A DNA stretch of 36,504 nucleotides from an uncultured bacterium (GCA_903834785.1 CAILKP010000123.1:1-36504); one strand, 5' to 3'. Numbered from the stretch's first letter, positions 16,343-25,222 are shown. Numbers and translations are program-made. The notes: generated from the letters alone by a model not told the origin.

Positions 16343-17755
16343 TCAGTACGCCATGCGGGCCGACTGGATCTTGGGGCCGCGGCCGTCATCACCGGACAGG
16401 AAGCCGCCGTAGTTACGCATCAGCAAGTTCGCCTCGACGCGCTGGATGAAGTCCAGCACGACCGAGACGACGATGAGCAGACCGGTACCACCCAGGAACT
16501 GGGTGACCGAGGGGTCCACCTTCAGCCCGGTGGCGATGACCGTCGGCAGCACCGCGATGACCGACAGGAACGCCGCACCGACAAAGGTGATGCGCTCCAT
16601 CACAGCTTCAAGATACTCGGCCGTGCGCGGGCCAGGACGAAGGCCGGGGATGAACGAGCCGTGCTCGCGAAGCTGCTTGGCGATGTCCTCGGGGTTGAAC
16701 TGCACCGTGATCCAGAAGTAGCTGAAGAAGTAGATCAGCGCGACTTCGGCCATGATGTACAGGAACCCGCCGAAGGCGAACTGGTCGTTAAGCCAGGCGA
16801 CAACGCTGGCCGCACCACCCGCGTCCATGTTACGGAGGTATCCCAGGATGCCGCCGATCAGCAGCGAGGGGAACATCATCAGCGAGCTGGCGAACACGAC
16901 GGGCATGACGCCCGAGTGGTTCAGACGAAGGGGCAGGTACGTCTTCTGGCCACCCATCACCACGCGGCCGCGGGTGTGCTTGGCCTGCTGCACGGGGATT
17001 CGTCGCTGCGCGACGGTCATCAGCACCGAGGCGGCAATAACAACCACAAAGAACGCGATCAGCGAGAGCAGGCCCGGGTAACCGACCTTGTCGGGATCAG
17101 ACGGGTTGAAGTTCTGCACGATCCAGACGATCGCGCTGGGCATGCTGGCGAGAATACCGGCCATGATGATCATCGACACACCGTTGCCGATGCCGTGCTT
17201 GTCGATCTGCTCGCCGATCCACATCAGGAACATAGTGCCCGCCGTCAGCGCGGCGATGCCCATGACCCAGAAGAACGGATTGTGCACCCACTGCGCCGCG
17301 ATCATGCCCTTGGAGTTCAGGAACGCCAGCCAGCCGTAGCCCTGCACGAAGCACAGGCCGATGGTGGCATACCGCGTCCACTCCATCACCTTCTGGCGGC
17401 CGGTAGGGCCTTCTTCCTGCAGCTTCTTGAGCGCCGGCAGCACCGTGCCCAGCAGCTGGAAGATGATCGAAGCAGAGATGTACGGCAGCACGCCCAGGCC
17501 GAAGATCGTCGAGTGGCTGAACGCACCACCGGAGAAGATGTTCACCGTCGCGGCGATCTGATCGAGACCGAAGCCACCCTCACCGCCACTGGTCTTGTTG
17601 AACGTGTCGACGATCTGCTTGTAATCCATGCCCGGCAGCGGCACCCAGTGGCCGATGCGCACCACGGCCAGCATCCCGAGCGTGAACAGAATCTTGTTCC
17701 GCAGCTCGGCGATCTTAAATGCGTTGATGAAGCCCTTGATGATGGAGTCGAGCAT
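16343..17755 (-). CDS. secY: Protein translocase subunit SecY
   Basis: SecY is the channel of the Sec translocon in the inner membrane. The 470-residue protein has about ten hydrophobic segments and the family signatures: GGAFSHSTIFGLGVLPYISA in the second helix region, QRRIPVQQAKH in the cytoplasmic loop after helix 6, and IPGLRPGPRTAEYL in the next large cytoplasmic loop, which binds SecA and ribosomes. It follows rplO, but a 347-base gap with a strong terminator separates them, so secY probably has its own promoter. No clear ribosome binding site is visible before the ATG. Confidence 0.98.
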   Translation of the reverse strand: MLDSIIKGFINAFKIAELRNKILFTLGMLAVVRIGHWVPLPGMDYKQIVDTFNKTSGGEGGFGLDQIAATVNIFSGGAFSHSTIFGLGVLPYISASIIFQLLGTVLPALKKLQEEGPTGRQKVMEWTRYATIGLCFVQGYGWLAFLNSKGMIAAQWVHNPFFWVMGIAALTAGTMFLMWIGEQIDKHGIGNGVSMIIMAGILASMPSAIVWIVQNFNPSDPDKVGYPGLLSLIAFFVVVIAASVLMTVAQRRIPVQQAKHTRGRVVMGGQKTYLPLRLNHSGVMPVVFASSLMMFPSLLIGGILGYLRNMDAGGAASVVAWLNDQFAFGGFLYIMAEVALIYFFSYFWITVQFNPEDIAKQLREHGSFIPGLRPGPRTAEYLEAVMERITFVGAAFLSVIAVLPTVIATGLKVDPSVTQFLGGTGLLIVVSVVLDFIQRVEANLLMRNYGGFLSGDDGRGPKIQSARMAY

Positions 17756-18102
17756 GCGTTAAACTCGGAAGGTCGACGGGTCCCCTGCTGCTGATCAGAG
17801 GGAACGTCCCGCCACCGTGCGGAACTGGCTGGTGTCTGCAAACGGGTTGGAACCCCTGCCGCCGGCACAGGCCGAGACGGTCGGGAACCACGATAGTAGC
17901 CCGGGGCGGCCGAACTGCTGACAAACAGGCCAAAGGCCAGGCTGTCCACACAATCGGGGCCGAACTCGCCGCGGGGCGGAAAACAAAGCGGGGCGCGACC
18001 TGTCGATCGCGCCCCGTGAAGGATCAGAACATTGTCGCGGTTATCCGGACGGTCGCGTCGCGACTGCCCAGTTCACCGCGGCGGGCGGGGCAACCAGCCC
18101 GA
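17756..18102. other. Gap between rplO and secY
   Basis: This 347-base interval holds the terminator described separately. Downstream of it on the minus strand, TTGTCA (17924-17919) and TACTAT (17898-17893) resemble promoter boxes, but the 20-base spacing is too long for a normal sigma-70 promoter. The secY promoter is therefore expected here but not pinned down. No gene is seen. Confidence 0.4.
17978..18016 (-). terminator. Intrinsic terminator between rplO and secY
   Basis: A perfect ten-base-pair stem (CGGGGCGCGA at 17989-17998 pairing with 18007-18016) with an eight-base loop is followed on the minus strand by CTTTGTTTTC. It lies about 85 bases after the rplO stop. The structure should end most transcripts from the S10-spc part and separates them from secY. 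Confidence 0.8.
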
Positions 18103-18696
18103 TCACTCAGCGGCGGCGGCCGGAGCCTTGGCAGCGGTGCCGGCCTTCTTGCCACGCTTGAGCTTCTTGGTCAGGTTCTTGGGGCTCTTGTCCTCGCTGT
18201 TGCGGTCGATGCCGCGGACGTTGTCACGGCGGGTGCCGGTCTCCTGGACGGAGCCGCCAGCCTCGGTGACCATCCTGCGGACGCTGGCCGAGACGCGGTT
18301 GGCCGTCACGGCGAGCTTGACCTTCAGGCCGCCCGCGGGCGTGTTGCCCAGGATCTTCAGATTACGGGAGTCGTCGCGGACCAGACCGGCCTTGACCAGC
18401 GCGGCGTTGTCCACGGTGCCACCCTTGGCAAAAGCCGGGTGAGCCACGATGTCCTTGACGTTGACGATCCAGAACGTCTCCTCGAAGCGGGCGTTGGAGA
18501 AGCCGTACTTGCGCAGGCGACGGAACAGCGGCATCTGACCGCCTTCGAAGGCCGTCTTGCGGGCGGTGCCCGAGCGGGAGCCGGCACCCTTGGAGCCGCG
18601 GCCCGAGGTCTTACCGCTGCCCGAACCGCGGCCGCGGCCAACGCGCTTGCGTGCCTTGTACGTGCCGGCCTTGGCGGTGATTTCGTGGATCATCAT
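18103..18696 (-). CDS. rplO: 50S ribosomal protein L15
   Basis: L15 binds 23S rRNA late in large-subunit assembly. The protein begins MIHEITAKAG and shows the glycine-rich GRGRGSGSGKTSGRGSKGAG region and FEGGQMPLFRRLRKYGF typical of the family. At 197 residues it is longer than the common 144-150; the extra length lies in the C-terminal half, ending in a Lys/Ala-rich tail. AGGA nine bases before the first ATG supports this start. rpmD (L30), usually just upstream, is absent. It is the last gene before the rplO-secY terminator. Confidence 0.98.
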   Translation of the reverse strand: MMIHEITAKAGTYKARKRVGRGRGSGSGKTSGRGSKGAGSRSGTARKTAFEGGQMPLFRRLRKYGFSNARFEETFWIVNVKDIVAHPAFAKGGTVDNAALVKAGLVRDDSRNLKILGNTPAGGLKVKLAVTANRVSASVRRMVTEAGGSVQETGTRRDNVRGIDRNSEDKSPKNLTKKLKRGKKAGTAAKAPAAAAE

Positions 18697-18810
18697 GGCG
18701 AAAGTTCCTAAACGTGAGTCGTAAAGAGTCGGAGCGTCGCGGGCTCGGAGCGGAGATGCCTCACGCTAGCGTGCCGCGGGGCGTGCGGGAGAAAACAGAC
18801 GGGCCGAAAA

Positions 18811-19503
18811 TCAGGCCTTGGGGGCGTCGGTCGGTGCGCCCGACTCGGCGATGGTCGCACGGTCGCGACGGGGACCACGACCGCCACCGGGGCCGCCGCG
18901 GCCACGGCCGCCCTTGTCCATGCCCAGCGTGTTGACGGGGCCCTTGGCCTTGTCAGACTTCTTGGCTGCCGGGACGAAGGCCTTGCCCTTCTCGATCTTG
19001 GCGGCGATTTCGGTCGGCTCGAGGGTCTGGCTGCGGAGCTCGGCGATCTGCTCGGGGGTGTGCAGCTGATCGATGGCGTCGAAGACGGCCTTGAGCACGT
19101 TCTGCGGGTTGGTCGAGCCGTAGCACTTCGTCAGGCAGTCCTGAATGCCGGCCAGCTCGAGCACAGCGCGGACGACGGTGCCGGCAACAACGCCGGTACC
19201 GGGGGCGGCGGGGATCAGGCGGACCGTCGCGGCGGAGAAGCCACCCTGCACCTGGTGGTGGATGGTGGTGCCGATGCGGGTCACCTTCTTCATGTTCCGC
19301 TGGGCGGCGCGCTGGGCCTTCTGAATCGCCTGCGGCACTTCCGTGCCCTTGGCGTAGCCAAAGCCCACTTCACCGTTGCGGTTGCCGATCACGACCAGGC
19401 CGCCGAACGAGAAGCGGCGACCGCCCTTGACGGTCGTGGACGTGCGGTACACGCCGATGGTCGTTGATTCAATACTGCCTTTTTCGTCGAGCATCTCGGC
19501 CAT
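18811..19503 (-). CDS. rpsE: 30S ribosomal protein S5
   Basis: S5 lies at the mRNA entry of the small subunit and influences decoding accuracy. The core has GGRRFSFGGLVVIGNRNGEV, GFGYAKGTEVPQAIQKA and APGTGVVAGTVVRAVLELAG. The total of 230 residues exceeds the usual 165-175 because of a C-terminal tail rich in Gly, Arg and Lys (GRGRGGPGGGRGPRRDR). The next gene downstream is rplO, with no rpmD between. Confidence 0.98.
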   Translation of the reverse strand: MAEMLDEKGSIESTTIGVYRTSTTVKGGRRFSFGGLVVIGNRNGEVGFGYAKGTEVPQAIQKAQRAAQRNMKKVTRIGTTIHHQVQGGFSAATVRLIPAAPGTGVVAGTVVRAVLELAGIQDCLTKCYGSTNPQNVLKAVFDAIDQLHTPEQIAELRSQTLEPTEIAAKIEKGKAFVPAAKKSDKAKGPVNTLGMDKGGRGRGGPGGGRGPRRDRATIAESGAPTDAPKA

Positions 19504-19572
19504 GTGTGTTCTCTATTGCCAGAGTCAGTGAGTCGTTTGAGAGAAAGTCTTTGCTGTTGTCAGACCGACCGA

Positions 19573-19938
19573 TCAGAAGGACAGGCCTTCCTTGCGGGCG
19601 GCATCGGCCAGCGCCTTGACGCGGCCGTGGAACTTGAAGCCACCGCGGTCAAAGGCGACCTTGGTGACACCCTTGGCCTTGGCCCGCTGGGCCACCAGAG
19701 CGCCCACAGCGGCCGCCGCGGCGGAGTTGCCGGTCTTGCCGTCGAGCTTCGCGCCCTTGTCCAGCGTGCTGGCAGAGGCGATCGTCTTGCCGGCCAGATC
19801 GTCGATGACCTGGGCGTAGATGTGGTTGAGGGACTTGTACACCGAAAGACGGGGACGCTCGGGCGTGCCCTCGACCATCTTGCGGATGCCGATGTGGCGG
19901 CGGCTGCGGCGGACGACTTTGTGCTTGGCTCGATCCAT
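19573..19938 (-). CDS. rplR: 50S ribosomal protein L18
   Basis: L18 binds 5S rRNA with L5 and helps attach it to the large subunit. The 121 residues contain [20 protein letters not shown], the GKTIASAST strand and the C-terminal [20 protein letters not shown] signature. The length is normal, and the order between rplF and rpsE is the usual one. Confidence 0.98.
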   Translation of the reverse strand: MDRAKHKVVRRSRRHIGIRKMVEGTPERPRLSVYKSLNHIYAQVIDDLAGKTIASASTLDKGAKLDGKTGNSAAAAAVGALVAQRAKAKGVTKVAFDRGGFKFHGRVKALADAARKEGLSF

Positions 19939-20024
19939 GACTGAAACTCGCTGTGCTGCGGGGTGATGTGTGGTTCGGGGTTGGACGCTGACCGGCGACG
20001 CCGCGGACTGCGGCGGACCAAGGA

Positions 20025-20582
20025 TCAGGCCGCGCCGAAGGCCTTGCCCGACTTGCGCTTAATGGTCTCGGTGGTGTACTTGATGCCCTTGCCCTGGTAG
20101 GGCTCCGGCTTGCGGTGGGAACGGATCGTCGAGGCGAGCATGCCGACGGCCTGCTTGTCCGCACCCGAGATGTTGATGAACTGCTTCTCGACGACGCACT
20201 TGACGCCGGCGGGAATGGTCACGAGGATCGGGTTGGCAAAGCCGACGATCAGCTTGAGCTGGTTGCCCGTGACGCTGGCGGTGTAGCCGACGCCGACGAC
20301 TTCCAGGGACTTGGCGAAGCCCTTGGTCACGCCGATGACCATGCCGTTGATCAGCGACCGGGTGGTGCCGAACAGGGCGCGGACGCTGCGGTTGTCGCCG
20401 TACTTGGCCTCGTCGATCGAGACGACGACCGACTTGTCGGTCTCGTTGAACGCCATCTTGACCTCGGGCTTGGCGGTGAAGCTGAGCGTGCCGAGGGGAC
20501 CGGTGACGGTGATGGTCTGGTCCTTGAGGGCGATCTTGACCTTCTCGGGGACCGTGATGGGCTTGCGGCCGATACGGGACAT
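20025..20582 (-). CDS. rplF: 50S ribosomal protein L6
   Basis: L6 lies near the factor-binding site of the large subunit. From the ATG at 20582 it has 185 residues, starting [11 protein letters not shown], with the two-lobed fold and the signature [12 protein letters not shown] near the end. The frame stays open 48 bases upstream, but GAAAGG before this ATG and the family start make 20582 the better choice. Confidence 0.98.
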   Translation of the reverse strand: MSRIGRKPITVPEKVKIALKDQTITVTGPLGTLSFTAKPEVKMAFNETDKSVVVSIDEAKYGDNRSVRALFGTTRSLINGMVIGVTKGFAKSLEVVGVGYTASVTGNQLKLIVGFANPILVTIPAGVKCVVEKQFINISGADKQAVGMLASTIRSHRKPEPYQGKGIKYTTETIKRKSGKAFGAA

Positions 20583-20715
20583 AGGTGGTACCTTTCGCGA
20601 ACGTGCCCGGCGGGCAGGAGTCAGAGGCAAAGAGGGCAGGAAAGTCGGGAAGACAGACGGGTAAGACAGGTGGCCGACTTCCCCGATAGTCCGAGGGAAG
20701 AAAGCAGCGGGCGGA

Positions 20716-21114
20716 TCACTCGATCACGCAGAGCAGTTCGCCGCCGACCTTGTGCTGGCGGCACTTGCGGTCGCTGAGCACACCCTTGGAGGTGGACACG
20801 ACGCAGATACCCAGGCCCTGCAGCGGACGGGGAAGCTCCTCGACGCGCTTGTACACGCGACGGCCCGGCTTGCTCTCGCGGCGGAGCATGTGGATCACGT
20901 GCTCGCCACGGGCGCCGTACTTCAGCTTCAGCCGCAGCTTGCCGCTGTGGCCGTCCTGGACGACTTCGAAGCCGTCGATGTAGCCCTCATCCTTGAGGAC
21001 CTGCGCCACACCGCGGCAGACGCCGGAGTTGACGCAGTCGACGCTCTTGGCCTTGCCGGCCAGGGCGTTGCGGATTCGGGTAACCATATCGGAGATCGGG
21101 TCGTTGATCGCCAT
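20716..21114 (-). CDS. rpsH: 30S ribosomal protein S8
   Basis: S8 is a primary 16S rRNA binder in the central domain and in E. coli represses the spc operon. The 132 residues start NDPISDMVTRIRNAL and end with the signature region GLGICVVSTSKGVLSDRKCR followed by VGGELLCVIE. The length is normal. Confidence 0.98.
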   Translation of the reverse strand: MAINDPISDMVTRIRNALAGKAKSVDCVNSGVCRGVAQVLKDEGYIDGFEVVQDGHSGKLRLKLKYGARGEHVIHMLRRESKPGRRVYKRVEELPRPLQGLGICVVSTSKGVLSDRKCRQHKVGGELLCVIE

Positions 21115-21217
21115 GAGAGACTCTTTACTCGTAAGGTCAGTGATTCGGAGGGCGTGGACCGGTGCCGGACGCGGGTCCGGGCACGGGCGGCAGGGTCAGG
21201 ACAACGGAACCGGCTGT

Positions 21218-21403
21218 TTACCAGGATGCCTTGCGCATGCCCGGGATCTTGCCTTCAAGGGCGAGCTTGCGGAGCATGATGCGGGAGATGCCGAACTTGC
21301 GGTACACGCCGCGGGCGCGACCGGTCAGCTGGCACCGGCGGACCTTGCGGGTGGAGAACTTCGGCGGGCGGTTGCTCTTGACGAACTGGGCGGTGGTGGT
21401 CAT
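21218..21403 (-). CDS. rpsN: 30S ribosomal protein S14, short type without zinc ligands
   Basis: S14 is in the head of the small subunit. The 61 residues match the short, zinc-binding type in length and in sequence ([23 protein letters not shown], and the end IPGMRKASW). That type normally has two CxxC pairs. Here the positions read Cys24, Thr27, Ser40 and Met43, so only one of four ligands remains and the protein cannot bind zinc in the usual way. It lies between rplE and rpsH as usual. Confidence 0.97.
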   Translation of the reverse strand: MTTTAQFVKSNRPPKFSTRKVRRCQLTGRARGVYRKFGISRIMLRKLALEGKIPGMRKASW

Positions 21404-21487
21404 GGGTTCTGCCTACAAGTCGCTTGCGTGAGCCGGACGGCGGCTGGTGCGGAACGGTCCGCATGGTGCCGCGCTATTCGACGGTGA

Positions 21488-22234
21488 TTACTTCTTCTTT
21501 TCCTCGGGGCGGCGGAAGGGCATGCCCAGCTCTGCCAGGATGAACCGGCTGAGCTCGGGGGTGCTGTTGCGGAATGTCAGCGAGACGTTCATGCCGTGCG
21601 TGAAGGTCACGTCGGCCATGTTGATCTCGGGGAACACGCCCTGCTCCTGCAGGCCGCAGGCGTAGTTGCCCTGGGCGTCAAACGACTTCTCGGACAGGCC
21701 GCGGAAGTCCTTGATACGGGGGCAGGCCAGGTTGATGAACCGGTCCAGGAAGTGCCACATCTTGTCGCGACGGAGCGTGACCATCGCGGCGGTCTCGGCA
21801 CCCTCGCGGACCTTGAAGTTCGACACGCTCTTCTTGGCGATCGTCACGACCGGCTTCTGGCCGGTGACCTTGGTGATCGTGTCGAGCACGGTCGCCTTGA
21901 CGTTCGGGGGGAGCTTGTTGTTCTCCAGGTGGCGGCCCATGTTGACGTTAATGACGATCTTGTCAAGCCGGGGCTGCTGCATCGGGTTCTTCAGACCGAA
22001 CTTCTCAGCCACGGCCGAACGGACGTGCGCCTTAAAGCGGGTCTGCAGGCGGGGCTCAACACGCGGCTGCGTGTCGGCGGTCACCGCGCCAGCATGCTCC
22101 TTGCCGGCCTTGGGGGCCTTGGGCATCTTCGCCTGGTTGGCGGCCTTGGCCGCGGCCGCCTTGGCTGCCTTGGCTGCGGCGTCCTTGGCGTCAACTGCGG
22201 GCTTGGGCTGCTTGTTCTTGTTATCGTCTGCCAT
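21488..22234 (-). CDS. rplE: 50S ribosomal protein L5 with N-terminal extension
   Basis: L5 binds 5S rRNA and contacts S13 and the P-site tRNA. The core (from about residue 63) shows PRLDKIVINVNMGR, TGQKPVVTIAKKSVSNFKVR and the family's RGLSEKSFDAQGNYACGL. The total is 248 residues against about 180 in most bacteria. The first 60 or so are almost only Ala, Lys, Asp and Pro (KAAKAAAAKAANQAK) and are probably disordered. The ATG at 22234 is the farthest upstream and has AGG at suitable distance; no alternative start lies close to the core. Confidence 0.97.
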   Translation of the reverse strand: MADDNKNKQPKPAVDAKDAAAKAAKAAAAKAANQAKMPKAPKAGKEHAGAVTADTQPRVEPRLQTRFKAHVRSAVAEKFGLKNPMQQPRLDKIVINVNMGRHLENNKLPPNVKATVLDTITKVTGQKPVVTIAKKSVSNFKVREGAETAAMVTLRRDKMWHFLDRFINLACPRIKDFRGLSEKSFDAQGNYACGLQEQGVFPEINMADVTFTHGMNVSLTFRNSTPELSRFILAELGMPFRRPEEKKK

Positions 22235-22314
22235 GGGGAACCTGGCCTATCGGAGTTTCGCCGGACAGTGTCGAACGTCGGGCGGGGGAAACTGGGTGCG
22301 AAGAACGGTGGAGA

Positions 22315-22647
22315 TTACTTGGAGGCGGTACGCAGGGTCGAGAGCTCGCGGCCGCCGCGGGCGGCGACGCGGACCTTGGACCCGTCGGCCTTCTTGACAA
22401 ACCGCACGCGGGTGGGCTTGCCGTCGGCAACCGGGGAGACCTTGGAGATGTGCAGCGGAGCCTCGCGGGTGATGATGCCGCCCTGGGGGGCGACGCGCGT
22501 CGGCTTGACGTGCTTGGTGATCAGGTTGACGCCCTTGACGAACACGCGGTCGTGCTTGGTATCAACGCGGAGGATCTCACCGGTCTGACCCTTAAAGTCG
22601 CCTGACGTGATGATGACGGTGTCGCCTTTGCAAACGTGACGTGCCAT
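22315..22647 (-). CDS. rplX: 50S ribosomal protein L24
   Basis: L24 starts large-subunit assembly by binding the 5' domain of 23S rRNA. The 110 residues start with the KOW motif (CKGDTVIITSGDFKGQTGEI) and contain GVNLITKHVKPT and REAPLHISKV. GGAGG lies ten bases before the ATG, inside the end of rplN; only two bases separate the two genes, so they are translated together. Confidence 0.98.
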   Translation of the reverse strand: MARHVCKGDTVIITSGDFKGQTGEILRVDTKHDRVFVKGVNLITKHVKPTRVAPQGGIITREAPLHISKVSPVADGKPTRVRFVKKADGSKVRVAARGGRELSTLRTASK

Positions 22648-22649
22648 AG

Positions 22650-23036
22650 TTACACAACCTCCGGAGCGAGGGAGACGATCTTCATGTAGTTGCGGTCGCG
22701 CAGCTCGCGAGCAACGGGGCCGAAGATGCGGGTGCCCTTGGGGTTGCCGTCATCCTGAATCAGAACGACCGCATTGGAATCAAACTTGATGTACGAACCG
22801 TCGAGGCGACGGGTCGCCTTGGTGGTACGGACCACCACGGCCTTGGACATGTCACCGGCCTTGACGTCGGCGCCGGGCAGGGCCTTCTTGATCGAGACGA
22901 AGACCCGATCACCCACACCGGCGATGCGGCGGGTGAACTTGCCGGTGGCCGTCGAGCCACCGTACACGCGGATCACGTAGGCGATCTTCGCACCGGAGTT
23001 GTCGGCGACTTCGCAGCGTGTTTCTTGTTGAATCAT
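22650..23036 (-). CDS. rplN: 50S ribosomal protein L14
   Basis: L14 lies at the subunit interface. The 128 residues contain [19 protein letters not shown], the signature around [20 protein letters not shown], and end [20 protein letters not shown], all typical. The length is a few residues over the usual 122. Confidence 0.98.
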   Translation of the reverse strand: MIQQETRCEVADNSGAKIAYVIRVYGGSTATGKFTRRIAGVGDRVFVSIKKALPGADVKAGDMSKAVVVRTTKATRRLDGSYIKFDSNAVVLIQDDGNPKGTRIFGPVARELRDRNYMKIVSLAPEVV

Positions 23037-23182
23037 GGATGGCTCGCTTGGCTGCGGTCCGGACTCAAACAGCTTCCGGACGCGTGGATCACTGACTGCT
23101 GCCCGCCGGTCGGTTCCGGCTCAGGCGTGAAAGAAACGGAAAACTTGCTGCCGGCCCGCTCGGGCGGCCGGCATCGGCCGGC

Positions 23183-23497
23183 TCAGGCCTTTGGGTCGAC
23201 CGCGACGGCCTGGAAGCGGGTCGCACCCTTGCGGATGACCCGGACGAGCTTCCAGCTCTTGGTCTTGCTGATCGGGCGGCAGCTGGCCACCTCGACGACG
23301 TCACCCAGGTGCGACTCGTTGTGCTCGTCGTGCACGTGCAGGACCGTCCGCTTGCGGATGATCTTGCCGTACTTGGGGTGCATCTGCGGGTTCGGGAACA
23401 CGACCTTGCGGGTCTTGTCGCGCTTGTCGCTCTCCACGATGCCGATGCGCGTCGCCGGGGCCTTGCTGCTGGTTGTCGTTGCGGTCTTGTCGCTCAT
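23183..23497 (-). CDS. rpsQ: 30S ribosomal protein S17
   Basis: S17 is an early-binding OB-fold protein of the small subunit. The 104 residues include [16 protein letters not shown], then [20 protein letters not shown] and [10 protein letters not shown]. It carries about ten extra N-terminal Ser/Thr-rich residues. AGG seven bases before the ATG supports the start. Confidence 0.97.
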   Translation of the reverse strand: MSDKTATTTSSKAPATRIGIVESDKRDKTRKVVFPNPQMHPKYGKIIRKRTVLHVHDEHNESHLGDVVEVASCRPISKTKSWKLVRVIRKGATRFQAVAVDPKA

Positions 23498-23539
23498 GGT
23501 TCTACCTGCGGTAGGTGTTGCAATCGTTCAGTGGAGGGT

Positions 23540-23851
23540 TCAGGCCTTGGCCTTGGCGGCCCGCGGGGTCTTGGCTGCCGCGGTCTTGGCCGCGGCGGGC
23601 TTGCGGGCAGCCGGCTTGGCTGCCGCCGGCTTGGCGACCTTGGCCTTGGCTGCCGGTGCACCCTTGCGGGCCCGGGCACCGTGCTCGGTCAGGAGCCGGG
23701 CGATGTCCCGGCGGATCTTCTTGAACTGCGACAGATCCTCGACCTTGTCGGTCACGGACTGCTGGCGGAGCGTAAAGAGCTTGGTCCGCAGATCAGAGAT
23801 CTGGGCCTGAATCTGCTCGTCGCTCAACTTCTGGACCTCTTGGCCGGTCAT
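23540..23851 (-). CDS. rpmC: 50S ribosomal protein L29 with basic C-terminal tail
   Basis: L29 lies near the polypeptide exit tunnel, where trigger factor and SRP dock. From the ATG at 23851 (AGGAA about ten bases before) it has 103 residues. The first 62 match the family: VQKLSDEQIQAQISDLRTKL, LRQQSVTDKVEDLSQFKKIR, RDIARLLTE. The last 40 residues are an Ala/Lys/Pro tail (AAKPAARKPAAAKTAAAK) resembling histone-H1-like tails and absent from the usual 60-70-residue form. An upstream in-frame ATG at 23914 gives a hydrophobic stretch unlike L29. Confidence 0.96.
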   Translation of the reverse strand: MTGQEVQKLSDEQIQAQISDLRTKLFTLRQQSVTDKVEDLSQFKKIRRDIARLLTEHGARARKGAPAAKAKVAKPAAAKPAARKPAAAKTAAAKTPRAAKAKA

Positions 23852-23944
23852 GCTTGCGTTCCTGAAAGAGACGTGAAAAAGTTCTACAACTGTCTGCCCT
23901 GCGGATCCGATCATCCCGATGCCGCCGGGCGGGAAACCCCAGTA

Positions 23945-24364
23945 TCAGACCGCCACGCGGCGCTTGACCATCCGGCAGCGGACGGGCATCTTCATCGCCA
24001 CGCGGGTCATGGCCTGGCGGGCGACCATTTCCGAAACGCCGGCGATCTCAAAGAGGATCGTGCCGGGCTTGATGCGGGCCGCCCAGTACTCCACATCCGC
24101 CTTACCGGTACCCATTCGGGTTTCCAGCGGCTTCTTGGAGATCGGCTTGTCCGGGAACACGCGGATGAACAGCTTGCCCTCACGCTTGAGGAAGTGCTGC
24201 ACCGCGACGCGGCCGGCTTCGATCGTGCGGCCGGGGAGCCACACGGACTCCATCGACTGAAGGCCGAAGTCACCGAACGCAACGTAGTTGCCCTTGGTGG
24301 CCTTCCGGTCCCGGACGCGCCGGAACTCCTTGCGGAACTTCACTCGTTTTGGCATCAGAGCCAT
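23945..24364 (-). CDS. rplP: 50S ribosomal protein L16
   Basis: L16 helps shape the A site and central protuberance. The 139 residues contain MPKRVKFRKEFR, GNYVAFGDFGLQSME, the RVFPDKPISKKPLETRMGTG region and the C-terminal VARQAMTRVAMKMPV. Two in-frame ATGs are close together; GGAG eight bases before the first makes MALMPKR the likely start. Confidence 0.98.
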   Translation of the reverse strand: MALMPKRVKFRKEFRRVRDRKATKGNYVAFGDFGLQSMESVWLPGRTIEAGRVAVQHFLKREGKLFIRVFPDKPISKKPLETRMGTGKADVEYWAARIKPGTILFEIAGVSEMVARQAMTRVAMKMPVRCRMVKRRVAV

Positions 24365-24456
24365 GTGTCAATCTCCGGATACTGCGCCCAGGGGGCCGGG
24401 CGTTGCGTGCGTAAAAGACGAAAGAAAAAAGAAACAAGCGGGACGTCGGACTCGGC

Positions 24457-25164
24457 TCAGCGGCGGCCGCGGGCCTTGGTGCGGGTGCCGGCGGCGACGG
24501 GCTCGGCCGTCTCAACCTTGGCCTCGGCCTCGTAGAGACCCTTGTAGATGTAGACCTTGATGCCCAGCACGCCGTAACTCATCACGGCCTCAGCGGTGCC
24601 GTAGTCGATGTTGGCCTGCAGGGTGCTCAGGGGCAGCGAGCCCAGGCGGATGTCGATCGTGCGGCTCATCTCAGCGCCGCCCAGACGGCCGGCCATGATG
24701 ATCCAGACGCCCTTGGCGCCGGCGGACATCACTGCCTCGCCCTTCATCTTGGCAGCGCGGCGGAACGCCATGCGCTTGCGGAGGCTGTCGGCCACGGCCT
24801 CAGCGACCAGCTTGGCCTCGATATCCGGGTTCTTGATCTCGATGATCTGGATCGCGACCTTGCGGCCGGTCATGTACTGCAGCTCTTCGGTGATCCGGTC
24901 AACCTCGGCGCCCTTGGGGCCGATGACCAGACCCGGACGGGCCGTACGCAGGATGACCTTCAGCTCCTCGCGGGTACGCTCGATGTGGATATCGGCGATG
25001 GCGGCGTAGGGCGGCTTCTTGTTCAGCCGGTCGTCGATGAACTTGCGGATCTTGAAGTCCTCGACCAGCAGCTCGGCGAAGAGGGCCTTGGGGGCGTACC
25101 AGCGCGAGCGGTGGGGCTCGGTGATGCCGACGCGGAGGCCGTATGGATGAGTCTTTTGTCCCAT
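24457..25164 (-). CDS. rpsC: 30S ribosomal protein S3
   Basis: S3 lines the mRNA entry channel and has helicase activity with S4 and S5 in E. coli. The 235 residues begin GQKTHPYGLRVGI, contain a type II KH domain with the GPKG loop (LVIGPKGAEVDRI) and the C-terminal signature GAKGVWIIMAGRLGGAEMSR. The tail is short and Arg/Lys-rich. It lies 58 bases after rplV. Confidence 0.98.
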   Translation of the reverse strand: MGQKTHPYGLRVGITEPHRSRWYAPKALFAELLVEDFKIRKFIDDRLNKKPPYAAIADIHIERTREELKVILRTARPGLVIGPKGAEVDRITEELQYMTGRKVAIQIIEIKNPDIEAKLVAEAVADSLRKRMAFRRAAKMKGEAVMSAGAKGVWIIMAGRLGGAEMSRTIDIRLGSLPLSTLQANIDYGTAEAVMSYGVLGIKVYIYKGLYEAEAKVETAEPVAAGTRTKARGRR

Positions 25165-25222
25165 GGGGTGCTGTCCGTTGTCGTGTCTGCGTGCCGGGGT
25201 GCCGGCGGAAATCGGTGCTGGC

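Noticed and set aside
16661..17794. Plus-strand open frame opposite secY
   Set aside because: It is rich in His, Asp and Arg in the way expected from the complement of a membrane protein gene; no motif.
17893..17924. TTGTCA and TACTAT as a secY promoter
   Set aside because: The spacing of 20 bases is too long for a normal sigma-70 promoter; kept only as a remark in the gap entry.
18697..18810. Possible rpmD (L30) between rpsE and rplO
   Set aside because: The gap is only 114 bases and no frame resembles L30, which needs about 180 bases.
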